The notes under the pieces are model-generated. The model saw nothing but the letters and a program-made list of their open reading frames with translations, ran no database searches and was not told the DNA's origin. The position numbers were made by a program, and so were the translations under genes. Positions 7,749 to 15,590 of a stretch of DNA of 44,321 nucleotides are shown here, piece after piece. This DNA is from Alphaproteobacteria bacterium (GTDB taxonomy: Bacteria; Pseudomonadota; Alphaproteobacteria; RF32; CAG-239). Within the stretch, counting starts at the first letter, position 1, and each line of letters begins with the position of its first letter. The stretch lies in assembly GCA_017470165.1 (NCBI GenBank), contig JAFUEX010000019.1, positions 1-44,321 on the forward strand, given 5' to 3'.

Positions 7749-8747
7749 TTATTTCATTGCCTGTACGGCAGTAATCGCTATGGTGCCGACAATATCATCA
7801 GCCGAACAGCCGCGCGACAAATCATTAATCGGACCGTTCAAACCTTGCAAAATAGGACCGTAAGCCTCAAATCCTCCCAGTCGCTGCACCAGTTTGTAAG
7901 CAATATTTCCGGCATTCAAATCAGGAAATATCAACACCTTGGCATGACCGGCAACCTCGCTGCCCGGAGCCTTGGACTTGGCCACACTGTCAACCAAAGC
8001 GGCATCAGCCTGCAACTCACCGTCAACTCTGACACCTAAGCTGGCAAATTCTGCGCTTTGTGCCAACTCTTTGGCAATTTTGGTACCGTTCTGCACCTTT
8101 TCCACCAATTCGCCCTTGGCCGAACCATAGGTCGAATAACTCAACATTGCCACATCCGGCTTAATCCCGAATTGTACGGCAGTCTGCGCCGATTGCATCG
8201 CAATATTGGCCAACCCGCGCTCGTCAGGATTAGGAGTTAACCCGCTATCGGCAAAAATAAAGGTCTGCTCGCCTTTGCTCATAAAAAAGAACGCCGACAC
8301 CGCCATATCTTTGCGTGCCGATTTCACAATTTGCAAGGCCGGACGCACCGTATCTGCCGTCGAATGCGCCGCCCCCGAAACCATACCGTCAACATCGCCG
8401 GCCTTAATCATTAAAGTGCCGAAATAATTGGCATTTTGCGCTGTTTTATAAGCATCTTCCTGACTAACGCCCTTATCCTTGCGCAGTTCATAAAACAACT
8501 TAGCATATTCGTCCAATTTGGATGAACTAAGCGGATTGATGATTTGCACATTCTCCATGCTCCACCCGTTTTGTGCAAATTTGGCCTTTATCTCATCTTC
8601 GTTGCCCAAGATGATGATTTTAGCGATTTTTTCTTTGGCGGCTCGTGCACCGGCCTCCAGCACTCTGATATCCTCTCCCTCCGGCAACACGATGGTTTTA
8701 TAAGCTGATTTTGCCTTAGCAATAACTCCGTCAATAAACTCAGTCAT
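7749..8747 (-). CDS. pta: Phosphate acetyltransferase
   Basis: Pta (332 residues) exchanges CoA of acetyl-CoA for phosphate to give acetyl phosphate for AckA. It is the short single-domain form without the N-terminal DRTGG regulatory part found in enterobacterial Pta. Signatures: TIVLPEGEDIRVLEA at the N-terminus, DGMVSGAAHSTADTVRP, FADSGLTPNPDERGLANIA, SYSTYGSAKG, and IFPDLNAGNIAYKLVQRLGG before the GPILQGLNGPINDLSRG end. The ATG at 8747 has an AAGGAT site 8 bases upstream. First gene of the pta-ackA operon. Confidence 0.96.
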   Translation of the reverse strand: MTEFIDGVIAKAKSAYKTIVLPEGEDIRVLEAGARAAKEKIAKIIILGNEDEIKAKFAQNGWSMENVQIINPLSSSKLDEYAKLFYELRKDKGVSQEDAYKTAQNANYFGTLMIKAGDVDGMVSGAAHSTADTVRPALQIVKSARKDMAVSAFFFMSKGEQTFIFADSGLTPNPDERGLANIAMQSAQTAVQFGIKPDVAMLSYSTYGSAKGELVEKVQNGTKIAKELAQSAEFASLGVRVDGELQADAALVDSVAKSKAPGSEVAGHAKVLIFPDLNAGNIAYKLVQRLGGFEAYGPILQGLNGPINDLSRGCSADDIVGTIAITAVQAMK

Positions 8748-8879
8748 CAATTTTTATCCTTTTCTCTCAAGTTAGATTTGTAATTTTTCTCCAATAAACA
8801 ACTTTATTCTCCAAAAGTCAAAATATCTTTTGCTTATTTGAATAAAATGTATTATATTTTTGCTGAATTCAGCAATTAT

Positions 8880-9950
8880 ATGAGGAGATGTCTGTTGCGT
8901 TTGTCTTACTTTATATCGGCGTTTTTGTTTGTGCTGATGCCGGTTTGGTGTTTTGCCGGCGATGATTTTGCCGTTAATATTCACGTTGATGTGACTGCCG
9001 CTGATGCCGCCGCTGCTCGCGAAAAAGCTCACCAAGGCGCTCAGGCTGCCGCCGTTACCGCTGCCGCCAAAAGGCTGACCGATGCCGCTGGAGTGGAAAA
9101 AATCGCCGCACTCAACCACAATCAATTGATAAACTTTGTCAAAGAGACTTCCGTTTCTGATGAAAAAACTCCCGTCAATCGTTATATCGCCGACCTGCAC
9201 ATCGTGGTAAATATGGATTTGCTCAAAACCTATATGCGCGAACGTTCGATTGATATTGCTCCCGAACTTATCCCCAATATTTTGCTGGTGCCGGTGTTTA
9301 AGCCCTCGCCTGCCGAAACTCCGATATTGTGGGAAATCAACAATGCTTGGCGCAAAATATGGGATGAATATGACATAAAATCGGGCGTTAATTTTGCTGT
9401 TATCAAAGACAATCAACCCAACATCGAGACAATTTCCGCTCTAAGTGCATTCGAGCTGGATAATGCTGCTTTATCCGAGCTTAAAGAACTCAACCATGTT
9501 GATGACGTATATGTCCTAAGCGCCTCTTTTGACAGTATCGACACCCTCAATGTTGAAATCTCATCGCTCAGCGGCTACCGCGACACGGTTCAAACCGCTG
9601 GGGTTAAATCCGAAAGTGATGAGATGTTTCGTCAAGCTATTGAGCAAATTATCCCCCTGATTGAGCAACAGGCTTATCAGCAAAAAGATGCTTTTGCCGC
9701 CCCCATTCAAGAAAAAATGACAGTGCTTTATCCTTTTGCCGACTTAAGCGATTGGGTCGCTGCCGAAAGCAAAATTAAAAACATCCCCGAAATTGCCTCG
9801 CTAGAAGTTCAGGCGCTCTCTCCGGGGAAAGTGCAGTTTGTTATCGGCTACACCTCGAGCGCCGACGAGCTTACCTCAGCTCTTGCCTCTTTTGGCTATG
9901 GCCTTGAAGACGGCGGCAATTATATGATACTCAAATACATCGGAGATTAG
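8880..9950 (+). CDS. DUF2066 domain exported protein
   Basis: A protein of about 356 residues with a signal sequence (hydrophobic LSYFISAFLFVLMPVWCFA, cleaved before GDDF). The mature N-terminal half matches DUF2066: an AREKAHQGAQAAAVTAAAKR helix, VNRYIADLHIVVN strand and an early PNILLVPVF. Function unknown. The start is unsettled. ATG at 8880 has no ribosome-binding site; an AGGAG at 8883-8887 lies 7 bases before TTG at 8895, in the same frame, which would give a slightly shorter signal peptide. An ATG at 8838 is less likely. The next gene, a permease, begins 3 bases after the stop, so the two form an operon. This pairing is familiar in alphaproteobacteria. Confidence 0.8.
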   Translation: MRRCLLRLSYFISAFLFVLMPVWCFAGDDFAVNIHVDVTAADAAAAREKAHQGAQAAAVTAAAKRLTDAAGVEKIAALNHNQLINFVKETSVSDEKTPVNRYIADLHIVVNMDLLKTYMRERSIDIAPELIPNILLVPVFKPSPAETPILWEINNAWRKIWDEYDIKSGVNFAVIKDNQPNIETISALSAFELDNAALSELKELNHVDDVYVLSASFDSIDTLNVEISSLSGYRDTVQTAGVKSESDEMFRQAIEQIIPLIEQQAYQQKDAFAAPIQEKMTVLYPFADLSDWVAAESKIKNIPEIASLEVQALSPGKVQFVIGYTSSADELTSALASFGYGLEDGGNYMILKYIGD

Positions 9951-9953
9951 CTT

Positions 9954-11009
9954 ATGACCCGCAATTCCTCTCGTGCCGTATGGTTTTGGCTTGGCGTGTT
10001 TATCTTTTTTGTAACGTTTGTCTATCTTTTGCGCTCGATTCTGCTGCCCTTTGTTGCCGGCATCATCATCGGCTATTTGTTTGACCCGTTGGCCGACCGA
10101 CTGGAAAAACTTAAATTAAATCGCAGCGCTGCCACTTCCATTGTGCTGCTTGGTGTTGTTCTCATTATTATACCTGCATTTTTGGCCGTTGCTCACATTG
10201 CTGATAGTCAAATCCGCGCATTTATTGCAGCTGCTCCCAAATATATCGCCTCTGTCAATCATAAATTATCGCCCCTGATTTCATCCCTACAAGAGAGTTT
10301 TCCCTCACTGAGCAAGGAAGGGGTTATGCAATATCTGCAAGACAATATCAGCAACGGGTTCAAGATTTTCGTCCGCATTTTGCAAAAACTCCTGACCGGC
10401 GGTTATGCTTTGTTCAATATCGTATCATTGCTGCTGATTACACCGGTAGTGGCCTTTTATATGCTCAGAGATTGGGACAAATTCATTACCCACACCGACG
10501 ACTTGTTACCCAAGTCACACAAAAAAGAAATCCGCACCCAAGCCAAAGCCATTGACCGGATTCTCTCGGCCTTTATCCGCGGACAGGTTGCCGTGTGTCT
10601 CACTTTGGGCACCTTTTATGCTGTCGGTTTGAGCCTTATCGGCTTGGATTTGGGGCTGATGGTTGGAATGATTGCCGGCGTAATCTCGTTTATTCCTTAT
10701 GTCGGCTCCATCACCGGATTTGCGCTGAGTATGATGATTGCTTTTGCTCAGTTTGACAGCATTTATCCGATTATCGCCGTCATTGGCGTATTTGTCTGCG
10801 GGCAGATTTTGGAAGGCTATTTTCTCACTCCCAAATTGGTTGGCGATTCGGTGGGGCTGCATCCAGTATGGGTAATGTTCGCCCTTTTATCAGGCGGCGC
10901 GCTGCTGGGATTTTTAGGCTTGATGATTGCCGTTCCTCTGGCTGCGGTAATCGGCGTTTTGATGCGGTATTTTATCGACAAATACAAACACAGCGCTATC
11001 TATAAATAG
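9954..11009 (+). CDS. AI-2E family (PerM-like) transporter
   Basis: A polytopic inner-membrane protein of 351 residues with about eight hydrophobic segments: two at 10-45, one near 58-80, one near 150-170, and a C-terminal bundle from about 205 to 340. The signature GxxxGYLFDPLADRLEK after the second helix and the conserved FIPYVGSITGF and GDSVGLHPVWVMFALL segments are those of the AI-2E exporter family (UPF0118). Substrate in any given member is rarely known; AI-2 export should not be assumed. It is coupled to the DUF2066 gene. Its last 10 bases overlap the 3' end of a convergent gene. Confidence 0.9.
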   Translation: MTRNSSRAVWFWLGVFIFFVTFVYLLRSILLPFVAGIIIGYLFDPLADRLEKLKLNRSAATSIVLLGVVLIIIPAFLAVAHIADSQIRAFIAAAPKYIASVNHKLSPLISSLQESFPSLSKEGVMQYLQDNISNGFKIFVRILQKLLTGGYALFNIVSLLLITPVVAFYMLRDWDKFITHTDDLLPKSHKKEIRTQAKAIDRILSAFIRGQVAVCLTLGTFYAVGLSLIGLDLGLMVGMIAGVISFIPYVGSITGFALSMMIAFAQFDSIYPIIAVIGVFVCGQILEGYFLTPKLVGDSVGLHPVWVMFALLSGGALLGFLGLMIAVPLAAVIGVLMRYFIDKYKHSAIYK

Positions 11010-11716
11010 TCCGTCCGCATCCCCTGTCCTGCTTTATAGAACTCTTTGCGCTCACGGCGGGTTTTGCTCCACAGATTGCCGATGGCATTAGCCGGCTGTA
11101 TCTTGTTCAAGGTGGAAAAATTAAAGTCGCGCTTGAAGAATATTGAGGTTGCCTTCGTAAAACTATTCATCGGACAACATCCGAAAAAATCAATCTGCAG
11201 CAAGCCAGCCTCTCGCAGTCTTTCAATTGCCTTTTGGTATTCTTGCGACTTGTTGGCGCGGTCACTATCATCCAAAATTATCATTCCGCCATCCGCCAAA
11301 TATTGCACGGCATAAAACGCGCACTCTTCACGCGATTTGCCGTCTATGGCAATCACATCATATTTTTCATCACCCGCAATTGCCGCCGCATAATCACTCA
11401 ATTCCGGCCGGTAAAGCAATTGCAAATTGCTCAGTTGTAATTCACTTTGCCATTTTTTCAGCCAGCCTTCGTCATTTTCTACCGCCGTAACCTTAGAAGC
11501 ACGCTTGGCCCAAAAGGCGCTCGAGTAACCGGCCCCAAACTCAAACACGCTTTTTTGCCGATAATCAAACTGCCGCAAAAATTCTATCGCCGGATAAGTA
11601 TACCACGGCAGTTCATCTCCCGAAGCATCCGCACAAACCTTATCGTCAATTGACCTTTCCGCCCCATAAGCATAACGCCACAAATCAATAAACATTGCAA
11701 ATTTTTTGCTAAACAT
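11000..11716 (-). CDS. Class I SAM-dependent methyltransferase-like protein
   Basis: A 238-residue cytoplasmic protein with a Rossmann methyltransferase core. Motif I is SVFEFGAGYSSAFWAKRASKVTAVENDEGW (split as FEFGAGYSS at about 58-66 with acidic E at the end of strand 2), YDVIAIDGKSREEC supplies motif IV, and GGMIILDDSD a later strand. The pattern resembles small-molecule or glycan methyltransferases but no substrate can be named. It overlaps the convergent permease by 10 bases. It stands alone, with an AGGGA upstream of the ATG at 11716. Confidence 0.7.
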   Translation of the reverse strand: MFSKKFAMFIDLWRYAYGAERSIDDKVCADASGDELPWYTYPAIEFLRQFDYRQKSVFEFGAGYSSAFWAKRASKVTAVENDEGWLKKWQSELQLSNLQLLYRPELSDYAAAIAGDEKYDVIAIDGKSREECAFYAVQYLADGGMIILDDSDRANKSQEYQKAIERLREAGLLQIDFFGCCPMNSFTKATSIFFKRDFNFSTLNKIQPANAIGNLWSKTRRERKEFYKAGQGMRTDYL

Positions 11717-11799
11717 AATGTTATATTTTCCCTCGTTGAAAAAAATTTTGCATCCTATATATCATAAGCGTATCAAAAAATAAACAGGAGATTACATCC

Positions 11800-12021
11800 A
11801 TGATTAATTCATTACGCACGACCTCAATGATTTTGGCGCTGATTGGCGGCATCAATTGGGGATTGGTCGGCCTTTTCGGTTTTGACTTGGTGGCCTATCT
11901 GTTTGGTCCGATGAGCCTGTTGAGCCGAATTGTCTATGTTTTGGTAGCACTTTCAGCTATCACTGTGGCCTTTATGCCCAACTGCTCGCTCAAAGAGGTC
12001 GTCCAACACAAAATGGACTAA
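11800..12021 (+). CDS. DUF378 small membrane protein
   Basis: A 73-residue DUF378 protein with two transmembrane helices (about 8-35 and 40-60). The family hallmark ALIGGINWGLVGLFGFDLVAYLFG is split across the first helix and the turn. Function unknown; related proteins are small inner-membrane proteins found singly. A good AGGAGA site lies 8 bases before the ATG. A terminator follows directly, so it is a single-gene unit. Confidence 0.88.
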   Translation: MINSLRTTSMILALIGGINWGLVGLFGFDLVAYLFGPMSLLSRIVYVLVALSAITVAFMPNCSLKEVVQHKMD

Positions 12022-12035
12022 ACCGACTGATAAAA

Positions 12036-12072
12036 AAACAAGCTCCCAAAATTCTTGACGGGAGCTTGTTTA
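12036..12072. terminator. Bidirectional terminator between DUF378 and PH-domain genes
   Basis: ACAAGCTCCC (12039-12048 region) pairs with GGGAGCTTGT (12060-12069) around a 12-base loop. T-tract is best on the minus strand (seven T), weaker on the plus strand. Confidence 0.85.
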
Positions 12073-12090
12073 ATTCAGCGATTTAATATT

Positions 12091-12558
12091 TCAGTTTTCC
12101 TCAATTGCATCTTCAATTTGTGCCTTAAGCGCCCGCGGATTCTTCACCCGTGCAAACACCAAACGCACCAACCGTCCGGAGCCTGCCGAGGCAAAACACA
12201 CATTGCCGTATCCCAAAATCCGCCCCATCACCGTCTGCTCCACTTCAATACTGGTCAGCGCCATATTTTTCATCTCATCACCATCCGAGGCCACTACCCC
12301 TTTGCGCGTAACCACCCTTTTGTTGGTTACTGCCATCTCTCGGAATTTTACCTCCAACAGCCCCCAGCCGGCATATACCGCCATCACCAAAGCCAACATC
12401 AACAGCCCATGGTCGCTAAATCCCAGCAACATATCAATCACAATCGCTGCCAAAGCTCCCACCATTGCCATATACGGTGCAACATAGTTCACCCAGTGCA
12501 ATTCCGGCCTTACCAACACTCTCTCATCTTTTTGCATAGTATCATCAACATAAGACAT
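12091..12558 (-). CDS. PH (bPH2) domain membrane protein
   Basis: A 155-residue protein with two transmembrane helices (about 26-45 and 50-68) followed by a bacterial PH-like domain. The EMAVTNKRVVTRKGVV segment is typical of the bPH2 (YdbT/YdbS-like) fold, followed by SIEVEQTVMGRILGYGNVCF, also characteristic. Such domains are thought to bind lipids or scaffold membrane complexes; the role here is unknown. The start codon overlaps the end of recX by 14 bases, so the two are translationally coupled, although no functional tie is known. Confidence 0.82.
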   Translation of the reverse strand: MSYVDDTMQKDERVLVRPELHWVNYVAPYMAMVGALAAIVIDMLLGFSDHGLLMLALVMAVYAGWGLLEVKFREMAVTNKRVVTRKGVVASDGDEMKNMALTSIEVEQTVMGRILGYGNVCFASAGSGRLVRLVFARVKNPRALKAQIEDAIEEN

Positions 12559-13105
12559 TGTCTCTATCTACCTCCGTTTCCAAAACTTTTATTGCTATAT
12601 CATAATCAAATCCGGCACGTACCAACACCGCCAAATCTTTGGCTCTCCGCTCTCTGTGTTTTGCCTCATCCTCGCAAAAAGGCCCGATTTTTTTCTTCTT
12701 GGCCAACCGCAGTGCCGAATCATAAGGGTCAAATTCCTGCTCGGCCAAAAGTCGAGCCGTGGTAGCCTCATCTATGCCCTTTTCTTTGAGTTTGCCGGCA
12801 ATATACCGCGGCGACTTGCCGGCAGATAAATATCCCCGCACTCTGATTTCGGCAAAACGGACATCATCCACGTACTTGCAGCGTTCAAACTCATCCAGCA
12901 GATTTTCCACCCACTCATAAGCCTCTGCTCGGTTAAACTCCTTGTCAACAAAAGCATAGCCGTCCACCCTGCGCCGCAGCACACTGCGCAGATTTGCCCT
13001 TGAGGTCTCAAAGCGTTTCAAATAATACAACGCTATATTCTTCAACCGCGCGGCTGTAATTTTCTTCGGCATTTTTTTGCCTTGTTGTCGGTTTTCGTCA
13101 GTCAT
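12545..13105 (-). CDS. recX: Regulatory protein RecX
   Basis: RecX (186 residues) inhibits RecA filaments and recombinase activity. The protein shows its three-helix repeats: ALYYLKRFETSRANLRSVLRRR, the middle FVDKEFNRAEAYEW...YVDDVRFAEIRVRGYLSAGKSPRYIAGKLKEKGI block, and the late LRLAKKKKIGPF repeat. The YVDDVRFA motif and GKSPRYIAGKLKEKGI are particularly characteristic. recA is not in the window. ATG at 13105 is favoured by a GGAGAG site 8 bases upstream. It overlaps the PH-domain gene by 14 bases. Confidence 0.88.
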   Translation of the reverse strand: MTDENRQQGKKMPKKITAARLKNIALYYLKRFETSRANLRSVLRRRVDGYAFVDKEFNRAEAYEWVENLLDEFERCKYVDDVRFAEIRVRGYLSAGKSPRYIAGKLKEKGIDEATTARLLAEQEFDPYDSALRLAKKKKIGPFCEDEAKHRERRAKDLAVLVRAGFDYDIAIKVLETEVDRDNVLC

Positions 13106-13195
13106 CGACCATTCTCTCCGTTGCTGTAACCCTATTCTTAGCACACAAATTTTGATTTAGCCACCGATTTTTAACAATTCTCAGCATCTAAATTT

Positions 13196-13250
13196 TTGCT
13201 TCTATATTAACGACTTATTAAATATTATCTTCTATATTCGGGTATAGAAG
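13196..13250 (+). promoter_or_regulatory. Promoter and palindromic site before the lipoprotein gene
   Basis: TTGCTT (13196-13201) and TAAATA (13219-13224) are 17 bases apart. Just downstream CTTCTATA (13229-13236) and TATAGAAG (13243-13250) form a perfect 8-bp inverted repeat with a 6-base gap, at or near the transcription start. It may be an operator or a 5' leader hairpin. Confidence 0.5.
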
Positions 13251-13277
13251 TGTAATAACTAGGTGGGTATTATAACC

Positions 13278-13901
13278 ATGACAACAGCTCAAAAAATCCT
13301 GATGACGCTCGGCATAACTCTAAGCCTTACTGCTTGCGGAACATTATACGGCACCCCTGAAGAAGAGGTCACCGAATATAAGGATATTCGCTATACGCAA
13401 GAAACTCCTATTTCGCTCAAAGTAAATCGTGTTGATGTCACCTCCGAATTTACCCCGACATTTACTCGTCCGCACGTAGAGCATCTGCTGCCGGTTTCGG
13501 TTGAAAAATCAGCCAAACTTTGGGCTCACGACCGTCTCAAGGCCTCTGATTTCTCCTCTGCCAAAATCGCCGAAGTTACCATCAAAGACGCTTCGGTCGT
13601 CGAGGAACTTGAGCCGGCAAGTCAGATTTTTGAACAAGACAAAATCAAATATTCCGCCAAATTAGTGATGAGTGTTCGGGTTTATGATCCTGCAACTTTG
13701 GCTCAGGCCTCAACCGAGGTCGAAGCATGGCGCACATTGACCATACCCGCCAACACCGATATTGCCACCAAAGAAAGCTACTGGAACTCCATGGTCGAAA
13801 AGTTGATGACCGATTTTGACACTCGGATGACCTCTAATATCAATCAATATCTCAATATCTTTGTTGACGGAACTGCCTTGGAGCCCTCTTATTGGGAATA
13901 A
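13278..13901 (+). CDS. Unrecognised lipoprotein, 207 aa
   Basis: The N-terminus MTTAQKILMTLGITLSLTACG is a lipoprotein signal with lipobox LTAC; the cysteine is residue 20. Mature +2 is Gly, which does not signal inner-membrane retention. The rest has a beta-rich look, with two conserved-looking blocks (SLKVNRVDVTSEF and the LKASDFSSAKIAEVTIKDASVVEE segment) and a C-terminal helix. No family was recognised; some such proteins accompany RecX-adjacent genes, but no role is inferred. The ATG at 13278 is preferred to a GTG at 13263 because it begins the signal. It has its own promoter region and palindrome upstream. Confidence 0.75.
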   Translation: MTTAQKILMTLGITLSLTACGTLYGTPEEEVTEYKDIRYTQETPISLKVNRVDVTSEFTPTFTRPHVEHLLPVSVEKSAKLWAHDRLKASDFSSAKIAEVTIKDASVVEELEPASQIFEQDKIKYSAKLVMSVRVYDPATLAQASTEVEAWRTLTIPANTDIATKESYWNSMVEKLMTDFDTRMTSNINQYLNIFVDGTALEPSYWE

Positions 13902-13943
13902 TTTTCCCCTCCCCTATCAATCCGCTTGATAGGTTTATCATCA

Positions 13944-14351
13944 TCAGTTTACCACCCGACCTTTGGCATCATTTGCCGCCGACAAACTGAAGGTCGGGAT
14001 TTTTACATCCTTTTTCTCACTTCCGGAAATCACCTTACACGAACCGTAAATCACAGCATTTTGCGCTTTAAGCGGAGCATACGACGTATACTCGAAAAAT
14101 TCTCCCGGCTCCAACTCCGGCATCTCTCCCTTAAAACCTACCGAAGAATCATGATAGCGATTCCCTTGGTCATCCGTTATATTCCAATCCTTGCCAACCA
14201 GTTTTATCTTAGAGGGGGTGTCGTTTTCCACGCACATATAATATCCCCACATATAGTCGTTTTCGGCATTGTCATTATTCACCAACACCGAGCCGACCGA
14301 AATATTTATGCCGTCCGTTCTTAAACAAATCAAATCATCCGTGACGCTCAT
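13944..14351 (-). CDS. apaG: ApaG protein (DUF525)
   Basis: A 135-residue fibronectin-III-like protein of the ApaG family. Visible features: the WGYYMCVENDTPSKIKLVGKDWNITDDQG segment (the Y...V.N..P..v.L..R.W.ItD.... pattern), GFKGEMPELEPGEFFEYTSYAPL, and IYGSCKV near the end. The EFFEYTSYAPL loop matches FEYTSGTPL of the family. ApaG has been linked to metal-ion and diadenosine tetraphosphate phenotypes; its biochemical role is unclear. Here it is not beside apaH or ksgA. It reads as a single-gene unit with its promoter in the 170-base gap before 14522. Confidence 0.85.
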   Translation of the reverse strand: MSVTDDLICLRTDGINISVGSVLVNNDNAENDYMWGYYMCVENDTPSKIKLVGKDWNITDDQGNRYHDSSVGFKGEMPELEPGEFFEYTSYAPLKAQNAVIYGSCKVISGSEKKDVKIPTFSLSAANDAKGRVVN

Positions 14352-14521
14352 ACAATTTTCCCGTGTCTAAAATTAAAAAAAAATTAACGATTCGTTAATC
14401 GTTATTATCATCATCTCATCTTGAGAAAACAAGCCGGTATGATTCTTATCCACACGCTTATGCACAACAATTTTTATCTTCGCACTATCACCTCTGTAAC
14501 ACTGATAATCATCAAGCCCTA

Positions 14522-14556
14522 ACAGCAAAAGCACCTCTCTCAGGTGCTTTTGCTGT
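14522..14556 (-). terminator. Terminator of the parvulin gene
   Basis: ACAGCAAAAGCACCT (14522-14536) pairs with AGGTGCTTTTGCTGT (14542-14556). The inner GCACCT/AGGTGC stem followed by TTTT works as a terminator in either direction; by position it ends the foldase gene. Confidence 0.75.
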
Positions 14557-14599
14557 CACAATTCAAAGACTTAATGATGATTGACGGACTTACAACAAG

Positions 14600-15412
14600 C
14601 TATAACTTGTTACCTTTCAAATCATACTTAACCACATCAGCCTTATTCTGCAACGAGCTTATCACATCACTCATTGCCTTTTTGGCCAGCATCATCTTCA
14701 ACTGCGGCTCAATACTCTTAAACGGCTCCGGTTTGGCATCGCGCACATCATCAATCATAATAACATGATAACCGAACTGCGTCTTCACCGGTTTTTGGCT
14801 GAATTGACCTTTTTTCATTTTCAGCGTAGCCTGTGCAAATTCCGGCACCATCATCTCCTGAATTTGCTCTTTGGTCAAATATCCCAACTCGGCCGGTTCT
14901 TTGGAATATTGCTTGGCCAATTTATCAAACTGCCCGTCGGAATTGAGTTTGGCAATTACTTCTTTGGCCACCGCCTCGCTGTCCACCAAAATATGTTTCA
15001 GGTTCATCTCTTGCTCGCCATGAAAAGTCCCCTTGTAATCCTCATAAAGTTTTTTCACTGCTTTGTCATTAACCGAAGCGCGCACCTTTTTATCCAAATA
15101 CATTTTGCGAGCCAGCTCCTTTTTGGCCTCGGCCAATTGCGCGGCATATTCCGGCGATTCGGTTATCTTATCGGCCATTGCCGCCTGATACACAATCTCA
15201 CCATCCACGAAAATATCCAGCGTGTTGTCATAAAACTCGTTAAACGACGTCTTTTCTTTCACTTTCGGATTCATATCATATGCGGTCTTGATATCCGCCA
15301 CTTTCACCTGCTTACCATTGACAACAGCGGCCACTCCGTCCTTGCCTGCAGCTTGTGCATTGACCGCAGCCAACACCCCCATCATTGCTAGGGCAATCAT
15401 TTTTTTGTTCAT
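14600..15412 (-). CDS. Exported parvulin-type peptidyl-prolyl isomerase
   Basis: A 270-residue periplasmic foldase of the PpiC/SurA type. A signal peptide (MNKKMIALAMMGVLAAVNAQA) is followed by a SurA-like helical N-domain (about 25-130), a parvulin rotamase domain (about 137-230; LKHILV, FDKLAKQYS, LGYLTKEQIQEMMVPEF, and FGYHVIMIDD), and a C-terminal helix that packs on the N-domain. It should help outer-membrane protein folding. It is divergent from secA, a frequent alphaproteobacterial arrangement that groups export functions. An AGGAG site lies 8 bases before the ATG. Confidence 0.88.
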   Translation of the reverse strand: MNKKMIALAMMGVLAAVNAQAAGKDGVAAVVNGKQVKVADIKTAYDMNPKVKEKTSFNEFYDNTLDIFVDGEIVYQAAMADKITESPEYAAQLAEAKKELARKMYLDKKVRASVNDKAVKKLYEDYKGTFHGEQEMNLKHILVDSEAVAKEVIAKLNSDGQFDKLAKQYSKEPAELGYLTKEQIQEMMVPEFAQATLKMKKGQFSQKPVKTQFGYHVIMIDDVRDAKPEPFKSIEPQLKMMLAKKAMSDVISSLQNKADVVKYDLKGNKL

Positions 15413-15518
15413 CTTTCATCTCCTCAAAATAAAAAAAATCGTCTCTCTTTCTGTTATAAATAAAAACTCCGCATTGTCCAACACATTTTTTTTGCTGGTT
15501 TATAACTCGGCTCCGCAC

Positions 15519-15547
15519 TTGACACTGCGCCAATAAAACACTAGATA
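15519..15547 (+). promoter_or_regulatory. Sigma-70 promoter for secA
   Basis: TTGACA (15519-15524), 17-base spacer, TAGATA (15542-15547). The expected start leaves a leader of about 35 bases ahead of secA. Confidence 0.65.
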
Positions 15548-15590
15548 TATTGTAACTAAAACATTTGAATATAACTTTAAGGATATGGAT

